Part shown: piece by piece, positions 51,016-58,356 of the stretch
Layout of the letters: every line of letters begins with the position of its first letter
Numbering within the stretch: the first letter of the stretch is position 1
Assembly: GCA_964452465.1 (NCBI GenBank)
Contig: CAYVMD010000005.1
Span: 15,866-79,865, forward strand
Reading direction: 5' to 3'
Source: CAYVMD01 sp964452465
GTDB taxonomy: Bacteria; Armatimonadota; JACIXR01
Length of the DNA: 64,000 bases
Made by a program: the position numbers and the translations under genes
Notes under the pieces: generated by a model
Databases searched by the model: none
Seen by the model: only the letters and a program-made list of their open reading frames with translations
What the model was told of the DNA's origin: nothing

Positions 51016-52218
51016 TTAATGTCTTTTGAGGGCGAGCCTTAATTCATCGTGTTCACGGGCATATTCCTCTAAGGGAACCCCTAAGAGAAAGGCCTCGCTC
51101 GCTTGGCGCATCGCCTTCACCCCTCCCTTTGCCCCCAAAGGATGAGATAGGATACCCACTCCAGCGATGGCTAAAACATCCATCCCGAAGGTGGATAAAT
51201 TATCCACGAGGTTTGCAGGATTCAGCCCTCCTGCTATAGCGGGAACGCTATCCCTTATTCCCGCCATTTCCTCCCTCATTGCCTCCGTCATCTGTTTGGC
51301 GGTCTCTAAATCAGGGCGGAGATAGCCTCCCACCACTCCTGTCTGCAGGAAATCTCCCCCCAAAAGGCGGACGAGCTTGGCGAAAGCCTTGCTCGACATC
51401 CCCCAATTGGGCAATCTATCGTAAAGCGATCTCCCTCCGCTCTCCACATATATGGGTACATCTATGTTAGGATCCTCCGCCAGCAAGCGGAGGGAATGAA
51501 AACCGCTGGCGAAGATGTGGATCATGAGGGCATCCGCTCCCGCGGACAACGCCCTATAGGCGTTTTCCTTTATCCTATCGGGGGAAGTGGTTATGTGAGC
51601 GCAATATAACACCTTCCTCTCCGCCCTCTTAAGCGCCTCCTTTACCTTTTTTACCTTCTCCTCCAAGGGGCAATAGGAAGGATTCTGCATCTTCTCATCA
51701 TCGGAAACCATATCCACACCCGCCATACCAGCCTCGGCGCAACGCTCCGCCACCTCTTCAACGGTGAGCCCTGCACAGGGTTTAACGAACATCCCCAAAA
51801 GAAGCTCCTTATCGTTCTTCCCCAAGAGTTCCCTAAACCTTTTTATCCCGAACTTGGGACCGGGAAAACGCTCCAACATTTTGGGAGGGAGATGGAAATC
51901 CAGGATCTTTACCCATTCTATATCTTGGAACTCGAAAACGGGCCCTCCTGTAGCGAAGAGCCAAAAGGCGGAATATGGATCCTCGTCATCGGCGAAATTG
52001 ATGAGGGGAAAAGCGCACTTAGCTATTCCTCTACCTTGGCCTATCTCCTCCAACTCCAAGACTTCCCCTTGGCATCGGCGAAAGAGAGGGGTAGGCTCCC
52101 CCTTCCCCACCCATCTACCTGTGGTTTCTTCCCGAGCGATCCTTTCCGCTGCTTCCTTTAAATCCCCGCTCGTTTCTATTAAATAGATAACCACGAAGCA
52201 ATCTCCCAAATTCCTCAT
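51016..52218 (-). CDS. RuBisCO-like protein (form IV)
   Basis: 400 residues with the large-subunit fold. N-terminal domain: AKCAFPLINFADDED, FATGGPVFEFQDIEWVKILD, and RFPGPKFGIKRFRELLG. Barrel: LLGMFVKPCAGLTVEEVAER (first catalytic Lys retained), then AGVDMVSDDEKMQNPSYCP. In the latter the carbamylation lysine of RuBisCO (xFxKDDE) is Ser while the following acidic pair stays. Loop 6 reads QTGVVGGYLRP, lacking its lysine. It therefore cannot be a carboxylase; form IV relatives act as enolases or isomerases in methionine salvage and other sulfur pathways. The start overlaps folD as ATGA. Function unknown. Confidence 0.88.
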   Translation of the reverse strand: MRNLGDCFVVIYLIETSGDLKEAAERIAREETTGRWVGKGEPTPLFRRCQGEVLELEEIGQGRGIAKCAFPLINFADDEDPYSAFWLFATGGPVFEFQDIEWVKILDFHLPPKMLERFPGPKFGIKRFRELLGKNDKELLLGMFVKPCAGLTVEEVAERCAEAGMAGVDMVSDDEKMQNPSYCPLEEKVKKVKEALKRAERKVLYCAHITTSPDRIKENAYRALSAGADALMIHIFASGFHSLRLLAEDPNIDVPIYVESGGRSLYDRLPNWGMSSKAFAKLVRLLGGDFLQTGVVGGYLRPDLETAKQMTEAMREEMAGIRDSVPAIAGGLNPANLVDNLSTFGMDVLAIAGVGILSHPLGAKGGVKAMRQASEAFLLGVPLEEYAREHDELRLALKRH

Positions 52219-53090
52219 TGGGGTTCCCTCCCCATCTCGCTTTCGATTAATCTCTCAGCCGCCTTCACGGTGTTCCTGAGGAGCATGGCGATGGTCATGG
52301 GGCCCACCCCTCCTGGAACGGGAGTGATATAACCCGCCACTTCCTTCGCTGATTCGAAATCAACATCTCCCACATCCTTCTCGCTACCGGGAGGGCGGTT
52401 ATAACCGCAATCTATGACCACCGCCCCCTCCCTGATGTGTTCCCCCTTCACAAAGAGGGGTTTCCCTACCGCCACCACCAATATCTCCGCCCTTTTGGTC
52501 TTCTCCCAAAGGTCCTTCGTCTTGGAATGGCAGATGGTCACGGTAGCGTTATTCTGAAGGAGGAGGAGAGCAACCGGCTTGCCCACGATTATGCTCCTCC
52601 CCATGACTACTGCTTCCTGACCCTCTATGGGTATATCGTAACTTCTCAATAACTCCAAAACCCCGAGGGCGGTACAAGCGGAAAAAGCGGGCTTCCCGAA
52701 CGCCAACCTTCCCAAACTAACGGGGGATAACCCATCCACATCCTTTTCCCAAGGGATGGCAGAGAATACCTCCAGTTCGTCCATATGGGAAGGCAGGGGA
52801 TGCTGGATGAGGATTCCGCTTACATCCTTTCTTTCCCCCAACTCCTTAATCAAGGCGATAACCTCTCCCTGCTCTGCGTGGTAGGGAAGGTGATAAACCT
52901 CCGATTTTATCCCCACATCCTCGCAAGCCTTCTTTTTCATACCGACATAGACTTTAGTCGCTGGCTCCTCCCCTACCATGATCACCGCCAGGCAAGGGGA
53001 TATCCCCTTTTCGTTTAACGCCCTCACACTTTCCCTTACTTCCTCCCTTATCCTGCTTGCTACCTTTTTCCCGTCAAGGATTTGTGCCAC
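52215..53090 (-). CDS. folD: Methylene-THF dehydrogenase/cyclohydrolase FolD
   Basis: 291 residues. LAVIMVGEEPATKVYVGMKK carries the catalytic Tyr/Lys pair, then VSGILIQHPLPSHMDELEVF, KDVDGLSPVSLGRLAFGKPA, AVVMGRSIIVGKPVALLLLQ (NADP site), TVTICHSKTKDLWEKTKRAE and ITPVPGGVGPMTIAMLLRNT. It interconverts one-carbon folates in the cytoplasm. The start overlaps nusB by 17 bases; the same nusB-folD order occurs in Firmicutes. Confidence 0.96.
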   Translation of the reverse strand: MAQILDGKKVASRIREEVRESVRALNEKGISPCLAVIMVGEEPATKVYVGMKKKACEDVGIKSEVYHLPYHAEQGEVIALIKELGERKDVSGILIQHPLPSHMDELEVFSAIPWEKDVDGLSPVSLGRLAFGKPAFSACTALGVLELLRSYDIPIEGQEAVVMGRSIIVGKPVALLLLQNNATVTICHSKTKDLWEKTKRAEILVVAVGKPLFVKGEHIREGAVVIDCGYNRPPGSEKDVGDVDFESAKEVAGYITPVPGGVGPMTIAMLLRNTVKAAERLIESEMGREPQ

Positions 53091-53499
53091 CTTCGTTCCT
53101 CCTTATCCTTTGGGATATCCGAGAAAGAACTCCGTTAACGAAACGAGCGGACCCTTCCGTCCCATATATTTCCGCCAACCTCACCGCTTCCGATATGGCC
53201 ACTCCCACGGGGACATCCTCATTATGAAGCAATTCATATATGCCTATGCGAAGGATATTCCTATCCACGCTTGCCAATCTTTCCATCCTTCCCCACTCCT
53301 TCGTATACTCTTCCATCAGCCTATCTATTCCATCCCAATTTTCCACGATTCCCTTCACCAAATGGACGGCATAATCCCACGCTTCTTCGCTTACCCGAGA
53401 TGCCTTTTTAGCCAATGCCAGAACCTCCTCCACTTCATGCCCTCCCACATCTATTTGGAAGAGGAGTTTAAGGGCTAGTTCCCTTCCTCGCCTACGCAC
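53074..53499 (-). CDS. nusB: Transcription antitermination factor NusB
   Basis: 141 residues, all-helical. RRRGRELALKLLFQIDVGGH is the arginine-rich N-terminus that binds boxA RNA. WDYAVHLVKGIVENWDGIDR, WGRMERLASVDRNILRIGIY and the C-terminal PVGVAISEAVRLAEIYGTEG with SARFVNGVLSRI follow. It acts with NusE in rRNA transcription antitermination. Length is normal. Confidence 0.96.
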   Translation of the reverse strand: MRRRGRELALKLLFQIDVGGHEVEEVLALAKKASRVSEEAWDYAVHLVKGIVENWDGIDRLMEEYTKEWGRMERLASVDRNILRIGIYELLHNEDVPVGVAISEAVRLAEIYGTEGSARFVNGVLSRISQRIRRNEGGTNP

Positions 53500-53504
53500 C
53501 TTCC

Positions 53505-53684
53505 CTACTCTTTGACCTCGACTTCCTTATCCCAAATATAAAATCCCAAGAAATAGCCTATACCTGCGAAGACCAAGAAGAGGAGTGTCTTCCAACCGAC
53601 GGATAGAGCCAAAAGCCCAACAACCGCTCCCGCCAAAGAGCCCACGATCCTTCCCTTGTAACGATCCCATATGCTTTGTGACAT
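53505..53684 (-). CDS. DUF2273 small integral membrane protein
   Basis: 59 residues starting MSQSIWDRYKGRIVGSLAGA, followed by VVGLLALSVGWKTLLFLVFA and GIGYFLGFYIW: two membrane helices with Gly patches. DUF2273 proteins in Firmicutes sit in the accC-Asp23-DUF2273-nusB row; here the Asp23 (DUF322) partner is absent. I chose the ATG at 53682-53684, seven bases after AAAGGAGG, over the ATG two codons upstream. Confidence 0.8.
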   Translation of the reverse strand: MSQSIWDRYKGRIVGSLAGAVVGLLALSVGWKTLLFLVFAGIGYFLGFYIWDKEVEVKE

Positions 53685-53686
53685 CT

Positions 53687-55063
53687 TCATACCTCCTTTC
53701 TTTCGTTCATTAACTCCTTTTGAGAAGCCAGGAACTCTTGGATAAAACCGACATAGATCTCTCCCTTTTGAAACTGAGGGGAGGCAAGGAGTTCCTTATG
53801 CAACTGGATATTCGTCTCCACCCCTTCGATGACGAATTCATCCAACGCCCTTCTCGCCCGGGCTATGGCCTCTTCCCTATTAGAAGCCCAAACTATAAGT
53901 TTAGCTAACAGGGAATCGTAATGGAAGGGAACGGAATAGCCTTGATAGATATGGGTATCGACGCGCGTCCAGGGGCCTCCTGGTATCTTCAAAGTGGATA
54001 TCCTACCTGGAGTAGGAGCGAAATCCCTATAGGGATTTTCCGCCGTTATTCGGCACTCGATGCTATGTCCTCGCAGTTTAATATCCCCTTGGTCGAACGG
54101 GAGCTTCTCCCCTGCAGCGACCAATATCTGCCATTTCACTATATCTATGCCGGTCACCATTTCCGTGACGGGGTGTTCCACTTGAATGCGGGTATTTATC
54201 TCCAGGAAATAGAAGGATAGATCCTTATCTACCAGAAACTCAACCGTTCCAGCGGATTGATATCCCACCGCCTTCACCGCCCTGATGGCGGTTTCCCCCA
54301 TCCTCTGCCTTAATTCCTCATCCACCACTGGTGAGGGCGCTTCCTCCAACATCTTTTGATAATGAGGGGTTTGAAGGGAGCATTCCCTTTCCCCCAAGTG
54401 GACCACATTGCCGTAATGATCCGCCAGTATCTGCACCTCTATATGGCGAGGCTTTGAAAGGAACCTCTCCACATACAAAGCCCCATCTCCGAAGGCGGAC
54501 TCCGCCTCCGCCTTGGCGGAGGAGAAAGAAGCGTAGAGCGAATCCATATCCTCTACTACCCTCAATCCCTTTCCTCCTCCTCCTGCTGCTGCTTTTATTA
54601 TTATGGGCAAACCGTTCGCGTGCACCCATTGCAGGAGATCCTCGTAACCCATCGACCCCTCGGTTCCCGGTAGCACCGGTACCCCTGCCTTTTTCATGGT
54701 AGCCCTAGCCCCCTTCTTATCCCCCAACGCCTCTATTACCTCTGCCTTAGGACCTATGAATTTTATCCCGCAATCCTCACAAAGTTTGGCGAAAGCGGGG
54801 TTCTCCGCTAAGAACCCGTAGCCTGGATGTATCGCATCCGCTCCCGTTAAGATAGCTGCGCTTATTATGTTGGGCATGTTCAGATAAGATTCCCTTGCTG
54901 GGGGTGGACCTATGCAGATAGCCTCATCCGCCATCATCGTGTGCAGGCACTCTTTGTCCGCTTGGGAGTATACCGCTACCGTCTTTATGCCCAGCTCCTT
55001 ACAAGCTCTTATAATTCGAACCGCTATCTCGCCTCTATTTGCTATAAGGACCTTCCTGAACAT
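53687..55063 (-). CDS. accC: Acetyl-CoA carboxylase biotin carboxylase subunit AccC
   Basis: 458 residues. MFRKVLIANRGEIAVRIIRA, VYSQADKECLHTMMADEAIC, IHPGYGFLAENPAFAKLCED, IIIKAAAGGGGKGLRVVEDM (ATP glycine loop), VERFLSKPRHIEVQILADHY, GERECSLQTPHYQKMLEEAP and FLEINTRIQVEHPVTEMVTG are all present. It carboxylates biotin on a carrier protein, the first step of fatty-acid synthesis. The nearby carrier-like protein lacks the biotin lysine, so the real substrate protein may be elsewhere. Confidence 0.96.
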   Translation of the reverse strand: MFRKVLIANRGEIAVRIIRACKELGIKTVAVYSQADKECLHTMMADEAICIGPPPARESYLNMPNIISAAILTGADAIHPGYGFLAENPAFAKLCEDCGIKFIGPKAEVIEALGDKKGARATMKKAGVPVLPGTEGSMGYEDLLQWVHANGLPIIIKAAAGGGGKGLRVVEDMDSLYASFSSAKAEAESAFGDGALYVERFLSKPRHIEVQILADHYGNVVHLGERECSLQTPHYQKMLEEAPSPVVDEELRQRMGETAIRAVKAVGYQSAGTVEFLVDKDLSFYFLEINTRIQVEHPVTEMVTGIDIVKWQILVAAGEKLPFDQGDIKLRGHSIECRITAENPYRDFAPTPGRISTLKIPGGPWTRVDTHIYQGYSVPFHYDSLLAKLIVWASNREEAIARARRALDEFVIEGVETNIQLHKELLASPQFQKGEIYVGFIQEFLASQKELMNERKEV

Positions 55064-55064
55064 A

Positions 55065-55406
55065 TCAGTATCTCTCGTGCCCTGGGTGAGGGCATTTAGC
55101 CGTTCCCTCAGAATAAAGATAAGGCTCTCCTCCTACGGGGCACTTAAGCATCTCCGGGGTTATACCATAGGCGGATAGATCGTTGAGGGAACGAGGTAGG
55201 TTGTTGTGGTGATCCGCCATATAGGCAGCAAGGGCGTGTCGCACCTCTCTTAGATTGTTCATGCAAGCAACATCCTTACCCACATTCCCCAGGTCGAGGT
55301 TGGGAGCAGAGGTTTCAGTTGCTCCTTTTTGAAGGAGGAAATAAAACGCCATGCCTATAAGGATCAACAACAGGAGAAGACCGATTCGAGCTACATTTTT
55401 CTTCAT
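55065..55406 (-). CDS. Membrane-anchored pseudopilin-like small protein
   Basis: 113 residues: one hydrophobic helix (ARIGLLLLLILIGMAFYFLL), then ACMNNLREVRHALAAYMADH and NNLPRSLNDLSAYGITPEML. This helix-plus-loop resembles the globular start of GspG-like pseudopilins, but without the FTLIE signal. The tail MLKCPVGGEPYLYSEGTAKC with PHPGH has a Cys/His pair arrangement (CPxGG...CPHPGH). It lies between the carrier-like gene and accC with AAAGGAGG upstream. No function can be assigned. Confidence 0.6.
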   Translation of the reverse strand: MKKNVARIGLLLLLILIGMAFYFLLQKGATETSAPNLDLGNVGKDVACMNNLREVRHALAAYMADHHNNLPRSLNDLSAYGITPEMLKCPVGGEPYLYSEGTAKCPHPGHERY

Positions 55407-55407
55407 C

Positions 55408-55803
55408 CTATGCCTCCTTTTTTATCAGGAATAATACCTGCCCATATTCAACGATGTCTCCTTCCTTGGACATTACTTTGTCCACCGTCCCCGCGAAGGG
55501 AGAGAGTATCTCCTCCCTAATTCCCAATACCTCTATCTCCCCTATCTTTTCGTTTTCCCCTACCCTCTGTCCTTCCTTCACCAAAGGATGGAAGATGCCC
55601 ACCCATGTCGAGGAAACTTCCACCAGGGGAGGGGCTTCTTCCGGGCATAACTTTTCCTGGGGGATTTCCTCTGCTCCCACGGAGGGGGAAAAGACAGGCG
55701 ACCGTTTGATGCGGAGCCTCTCGTCCTTCCAGTGAAGGTCAATTTCCTCAACGGAGGTTCCTTCTAAAAGCGAGATTATCTCCCTTATCAAGTCGGGTTT
55801 CAT
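55408..55803 (-). CDS. Biotinyl/lipoyl-domain protein, AccB-like but lacking the biotin lysine
   Basis: 131 residues. The N-terminal helix (LIREIISLLEGTSVEEIDLH) and charged linker match BCCP of acetyl-CoA carboxylase. The C-terminal hammerhead domain (about 66-129) reads VGIFHPLVKEGQRVGENEKI, then GEIEVLGIREEILSPFAGTV. At the place of the biotinylated EAMKM motif it has E91-V-L-G94-I, so there is no lysine to modify. By position (just before accC) it is AccB-derived. It may be a structural or regulatory subunit like the plant BADC proteins, or a decayed carrier. Confidence 0.75.
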   Translation of the reverse strand: MKPDLIREIISLLEGTSVEEIDLHWKDERLRIKRSPVFSPSVGAEEIPQEKLCPEEAPPLVEVSSTWVGIFHPLVKEGQRVGENEKIGEIEVLGIREEILSPFAGTVDKVMSKEGDIVEYGQVLFLIKKEA

Positions 55804-55809
55804 ACGCGC

Positions 55810-56817
55810 TCACCATTTAAGGGTGAATACCGAGTATTCCAAAAGGCGAAGTAGCAACCCCATCAGCAAGAGGGCAATTATCACGAGTATCATCGTCTCC
55901 AGCCAAGGTATGGTTAAGGTTGCCACCATCTTACCTTCTTGGGTAGGAAGATAAGCCAACCCGGAGATTAGAGAATCGAGGTATTCCGCCGAGCGAAGGT
56001 AGATTTGATGAACCCAATCTTTACCCAACCAAAACAAGGCGAGTATTCCCAGGGGGATAAGAGGGGCGAAGAGGCGATACTTCTGCCTCTGGTGCTCGAG
56101 ATAAAGGAAACATTGTGCACATCTTCTCTTAGGGGATTTTTCTCCTCTTGAAAAGCTCATCAGCCTTGCCCGTCTATCCTCGGTGCTCGCCACTTCGAAG
56201 AGGCGAGATATTACCTCTTCGTCGCAAAAGCAACCCTTGCCTATTTTCCAACAACTCCTCCTTTGTTTGTAAATGGGGCATAAAGTTCGGAGGAATTCCC
56301 TGCAATAGGGGGTTTCCCAACAAGGTGCCCAAATGCGGCTGAGAAGGGAAGGTCTATGGGACACTCGGGTTAAAGGGGTCTCAGGGGCGTGGGGAAACGC
56401 CGTCGCTTTTCTATAAACCGCTAAGGCTACCCCTATGATGAATAGCATCCCTCCGAGAAAAAGGAGCCCCTCTCCTAGGGAGCGCATACCTCCCAGCAAT
56501 GTCTCCATCCCCGCATTCAATACTCCCGCCTGTTTAATGCCGGCATTGGTGAGTAGCAAGGGAAAGCCGTAATGGAAAGCCCCCCCGGCGATAAGAAGCC
56601 ATGTAGCGAAGGCGAGGGAGGCGTAAAAGCGTAGCAATAGAAGGAAGAAAAAGGTTAAAGAGCCAACGAGGAGGAGCCTGGAAGCTACTCTGACCTTGTG
56701 CATTATGATTCCCTGATACATGGGCGGAAAGAGGTGAGCCCTCGGCACATAACCGCTATATACCCCGTAAAGAAGATAAATTAACCCCCCTACCGCCATA
56801 ATAATGGAGGCTATCAA
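55810..56817 (-). CDS. Cys-rich multi-pass membrane protein of unknown function
   Basis: 335 residues. Four N-terminal hydrophobic helices (for example SLTFFFLLLLRFYASLAFAT and GGMRSLGEGLLFLGGMLFII) are followed by a cytoplasmic Cys-rich loop, then two C-terminal helices. The loop contains APCWETPYCREFLRTLCPIY, SCWKIGKGCFCDEE and RRCAQCFLYLEHQ: eight cysteines in C-x5-C, C-x-C and C-x2-C patterns that could bind a metal. The start is uncertain: TTG at 56817 is the first usable codon. AGGAGG with a nearby ATG lies 20 bases upstream, but that ATG is out of frame by one base in a T5 run. I recognise no family. Confidence 0.6.
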   Translation of the reverse strand: MIASIIMAVGGLIYLLYGVYSGYVPRAHLFPPMYQGIIMHKVRVASRLLLVGSLTFFFLLLLRFYASLAFATWLLIAGGAFHYGFPLLLTNAGIKQAGVLNAGMETLLGGMRSLGEGLLFLGGMLFIIGVALAVYRKATAFPHAPETPLTRVSHRPSLLSRIWAPCWETPYCREFLRTLCPIYKQRRSCWKIGKGCFCDEEVISRLFEVASTEDRRARLMSFSRGEKSPKRRCAQCFLYLEHQRQKYRLFAPLIPLGILALFWLGKDWVHQIYLRSAEYLDSLISGLAYLPTQEGKMVATLTIPWLETMILVIIALLLMGLLLRLLEYSVFTLKW

Positions 56818-56880
56818 GACAAAAACATATAATCCTCCTAACCAATGGGGCGGATCCTCCCTATCTCTCCTTGCTATATC

Positions 56881-57444
56881 TCACTTCACCCTTTCTATGT
56901 ATTCTCCTGTCCGGGTATCAACTCGCACGATATCCCCTTGCTCTATGAAGAAGGGAACCTGGATTACCAAACCCGTTTCCAATTTTGCTGGTTTAGACCC
57001 TCCTGAGGCGGTATCTCCTCTCACGCCGGGATCCGTTTCCACTACCTTCAAATCCACGGTAATGGGGAGCTCCACACCTATGATCCTCCCCTCATAATAC
57101 AACGCCTGCACATTCACTCCCTCGCTCAGATATTTGACCGCTTCCCCCAATAACTCCGAAGATAGGGGGATTTGATCGTAGGTCTCGGGATCCATGAATA
57201 TGTAGTCCTCAGCGGAATTATAAAGATACTGGAGAGGTTTCCTTTCCAAGAAGGCGAGGGAGAATTTGTCGCTGGGACGTATGGTCTTATCCAAAACCGC
57301 ATTTGTAGCGATGTTCCTCAGTTTCGCCCTAACAAACGCTCCTCCCCTTCCCAACTTCACATGCTGGGCGTCCAAGACATAGTAAATATCTCCTTCATAT
57401 TCTATCGTTAGTCCAGGTCGGATATCTCCTAAGTCCAGGGGCAT
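56881..57444 (-). CDS. efp: Translation elongation factor P
   Basis: 187 residues, three OB-like domains. GDIRPGLTIEYEGDIYYVLD, the decoding-loop region QHVKLGRGGAFVRAKLRN, FMDPETYDQIPLSSELLG and the C-terminal ETDPGVRGDTASGGSKPAKL with TGLVIQVPFFIEQGD. EF-P rescues ribosomes stalled at polyproline. The tip is KLGRGG (Arg at the modified position) like Thermus EF-P rather than KPGKG. First gene of the minus-strand operon leading to the RuBisCO-like gene. Confidence 0.95.
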   Translation of the reverse strand: MPLDLGDIRPGLTIEYEGDIYYVLDAQHVKLGRGGAFVRAKLRNIATNAVLDKTIRPSDKFSLAFLERKPLQYLYNSAEDYIFMDPETYDQIPLSSELLGEAVKYLSEGVNVQALYYEGRIIGVELPITVDLKVVETDPGVRGDTASGGSKPAKLETGLVIQVPFFIEQGDIVRVDTRTGEYIERVK

Positions 57445-57466
57445 AACTTATAACCTCCTTCTTTTT

Positions 57467-57495
57467 AATTTTAAAGATTTATTTTCCCTTGTCAA
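57467..57495 (-). promoter_or_regulatory. Putative promoter of the efp operon
   Basis: On the minus strand TTGACA (complement of 57490-57495) and AAAATT (complement of 57467-57472) with a 17-base spacer, followed by an AAGGAGGT ribosome-binding site before the efp ATG. The mtnP gene is transcribed the other way from the same 126-base gap. Confidence 0.65.
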
Positions 57496-57507
57496 TCTTT
57501 ATCTTTC

Positions 57508-57537
57508 TTGCGAGGGTAGCGACACTATCATTAATAT
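57508..57537 (+). promoter_or_regulatory. Possible promoter of mtnP
   Basis: TTGCGA at 57508-57513 and TTAATA/TAATAT at 57531-57537 with 17-18 bases between them. It is a weaker match than the divergent efp promoter; given only as the likeliest site. Confidence 0.35.
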
Positions 57538-57570
57538 TATATCGATAACGAAAGAGCAAAGGAGGAAAAG

Positions 57571-58356
57571 ATGAGGAGAATAGGCGTTTTCGGTGGTTCA
57601 GGTTTTTACGCGCTTCTCGAAGAGTATGAAGAGGTGAAAATGCATACGCCCTATGGAGCGCCGAGCGATAAGATAGCCATCGGCTCCATAGGAAAATGGG
57701 AGGTGGTCTTTCTCCCCCGCCATGGCAGGGATCACAGCTTACCTCCTCATGTCATAAACTATCGGGCTAACCTTTGGGCGTTCAAGGAGCTGGGAGTGGA
57801 AAGGATCATTGCCCCCTGTGCTGCCGGTTCCCTCCAGCCTCATATAAAGCCGGGCGACTTCGTCATTTGCGACCAATTCGTCGACAGGACAAGGGGGAGG
57901 AAAGATACCTTCTATGATGGTCCCCGCACCGTCCATGTCTCCACTGCCGATCCCTATTGCCCTCAACTCCGCCAATTAGCCATAGAGTGCGCCCAGGAAC
58001 TCGGTATCCCTCACCATCCCAAGGGTACAGTTGTGGTCATCCAAGGACCTCGTTTCTCCACCAGGGCGGAATCCCAATGGTTCACCCAAATGGGCTGGGA
58101 AGTTATAAACATGACCCAGTATCCCGAGGTAGCGTTAGCGAGGGAACTGGCGATCTGTTATGTTAATATCTCCCTCATAACCGATTGGGATGTGGGATTG
58201 GTAGGGCAAGTCCCTCCTGTTTCCGCCGAGGAGGTAACGCGGGTCTTCAAGGAGAACAACGAAAAGGTTAAGTCCTTAATCCTTAAGATGATAGAGAAGA
58301 TGCCGGAGGTAAGGGATTGCCCCTGCAAGGATGCCCTAAAGGGAGCAGAGATGTGA
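57571..58356 (+). CDS. mtnP: S-methyl-5'-thioadenosine phosphorylase
   Basis: 261 residues, PNP family. IGVFGGSGFYALLEEYEEVK, VFLPRHGRDHSLPPHVINYR (phosphate site), APCAAGSLQPHIKPGDFVIC, VIQGPRFSTRAESQWFTQMG, INMTQYPEVALARELAICYV and LITDWDVGL. NMTQ and the DWD region fit an MTA phosphorylase rather than a guanosine enzyme. It splits methylthioadenosine to adenine and methylthioribose 1-phosphate, the substrate of the next gene's product. AAAGGAGG precedes the ATG. Confidence 0.92.
   Translation: MRRIGVFGGSGFYALLEEYEEVKMHTPYGAPSDKIAIGSIGKWEVVFLPRHGRDHSLPPHVINYRANLWAFKELGVERIIAPCAAGSLQPHIKPGDFVICDQFVDRTRGRKDTFYDGPRTVHVSTADPYCPQLRQLAIECAQELGIPHHPKGTVVVIQGPRFSTRAESQWFTQMGWEVINMTQYPEVALARELAICYVNISLITDWDVGLVGQVPPVSAEEVTRVFKENNEKVKSLILKMIEKMPEVRDCPCKDALKGAEM

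Noticed and set aside
51016..52218. True RuBisCO large subunit
   Set aside because: Carbamylation and loop-6 lysines are both missing.
54318..54629. Gene on the minus strand in a second frame of accC
   Set aside because: It is a low-complexity shadow of the Gly-rich ATP loop region of accC.
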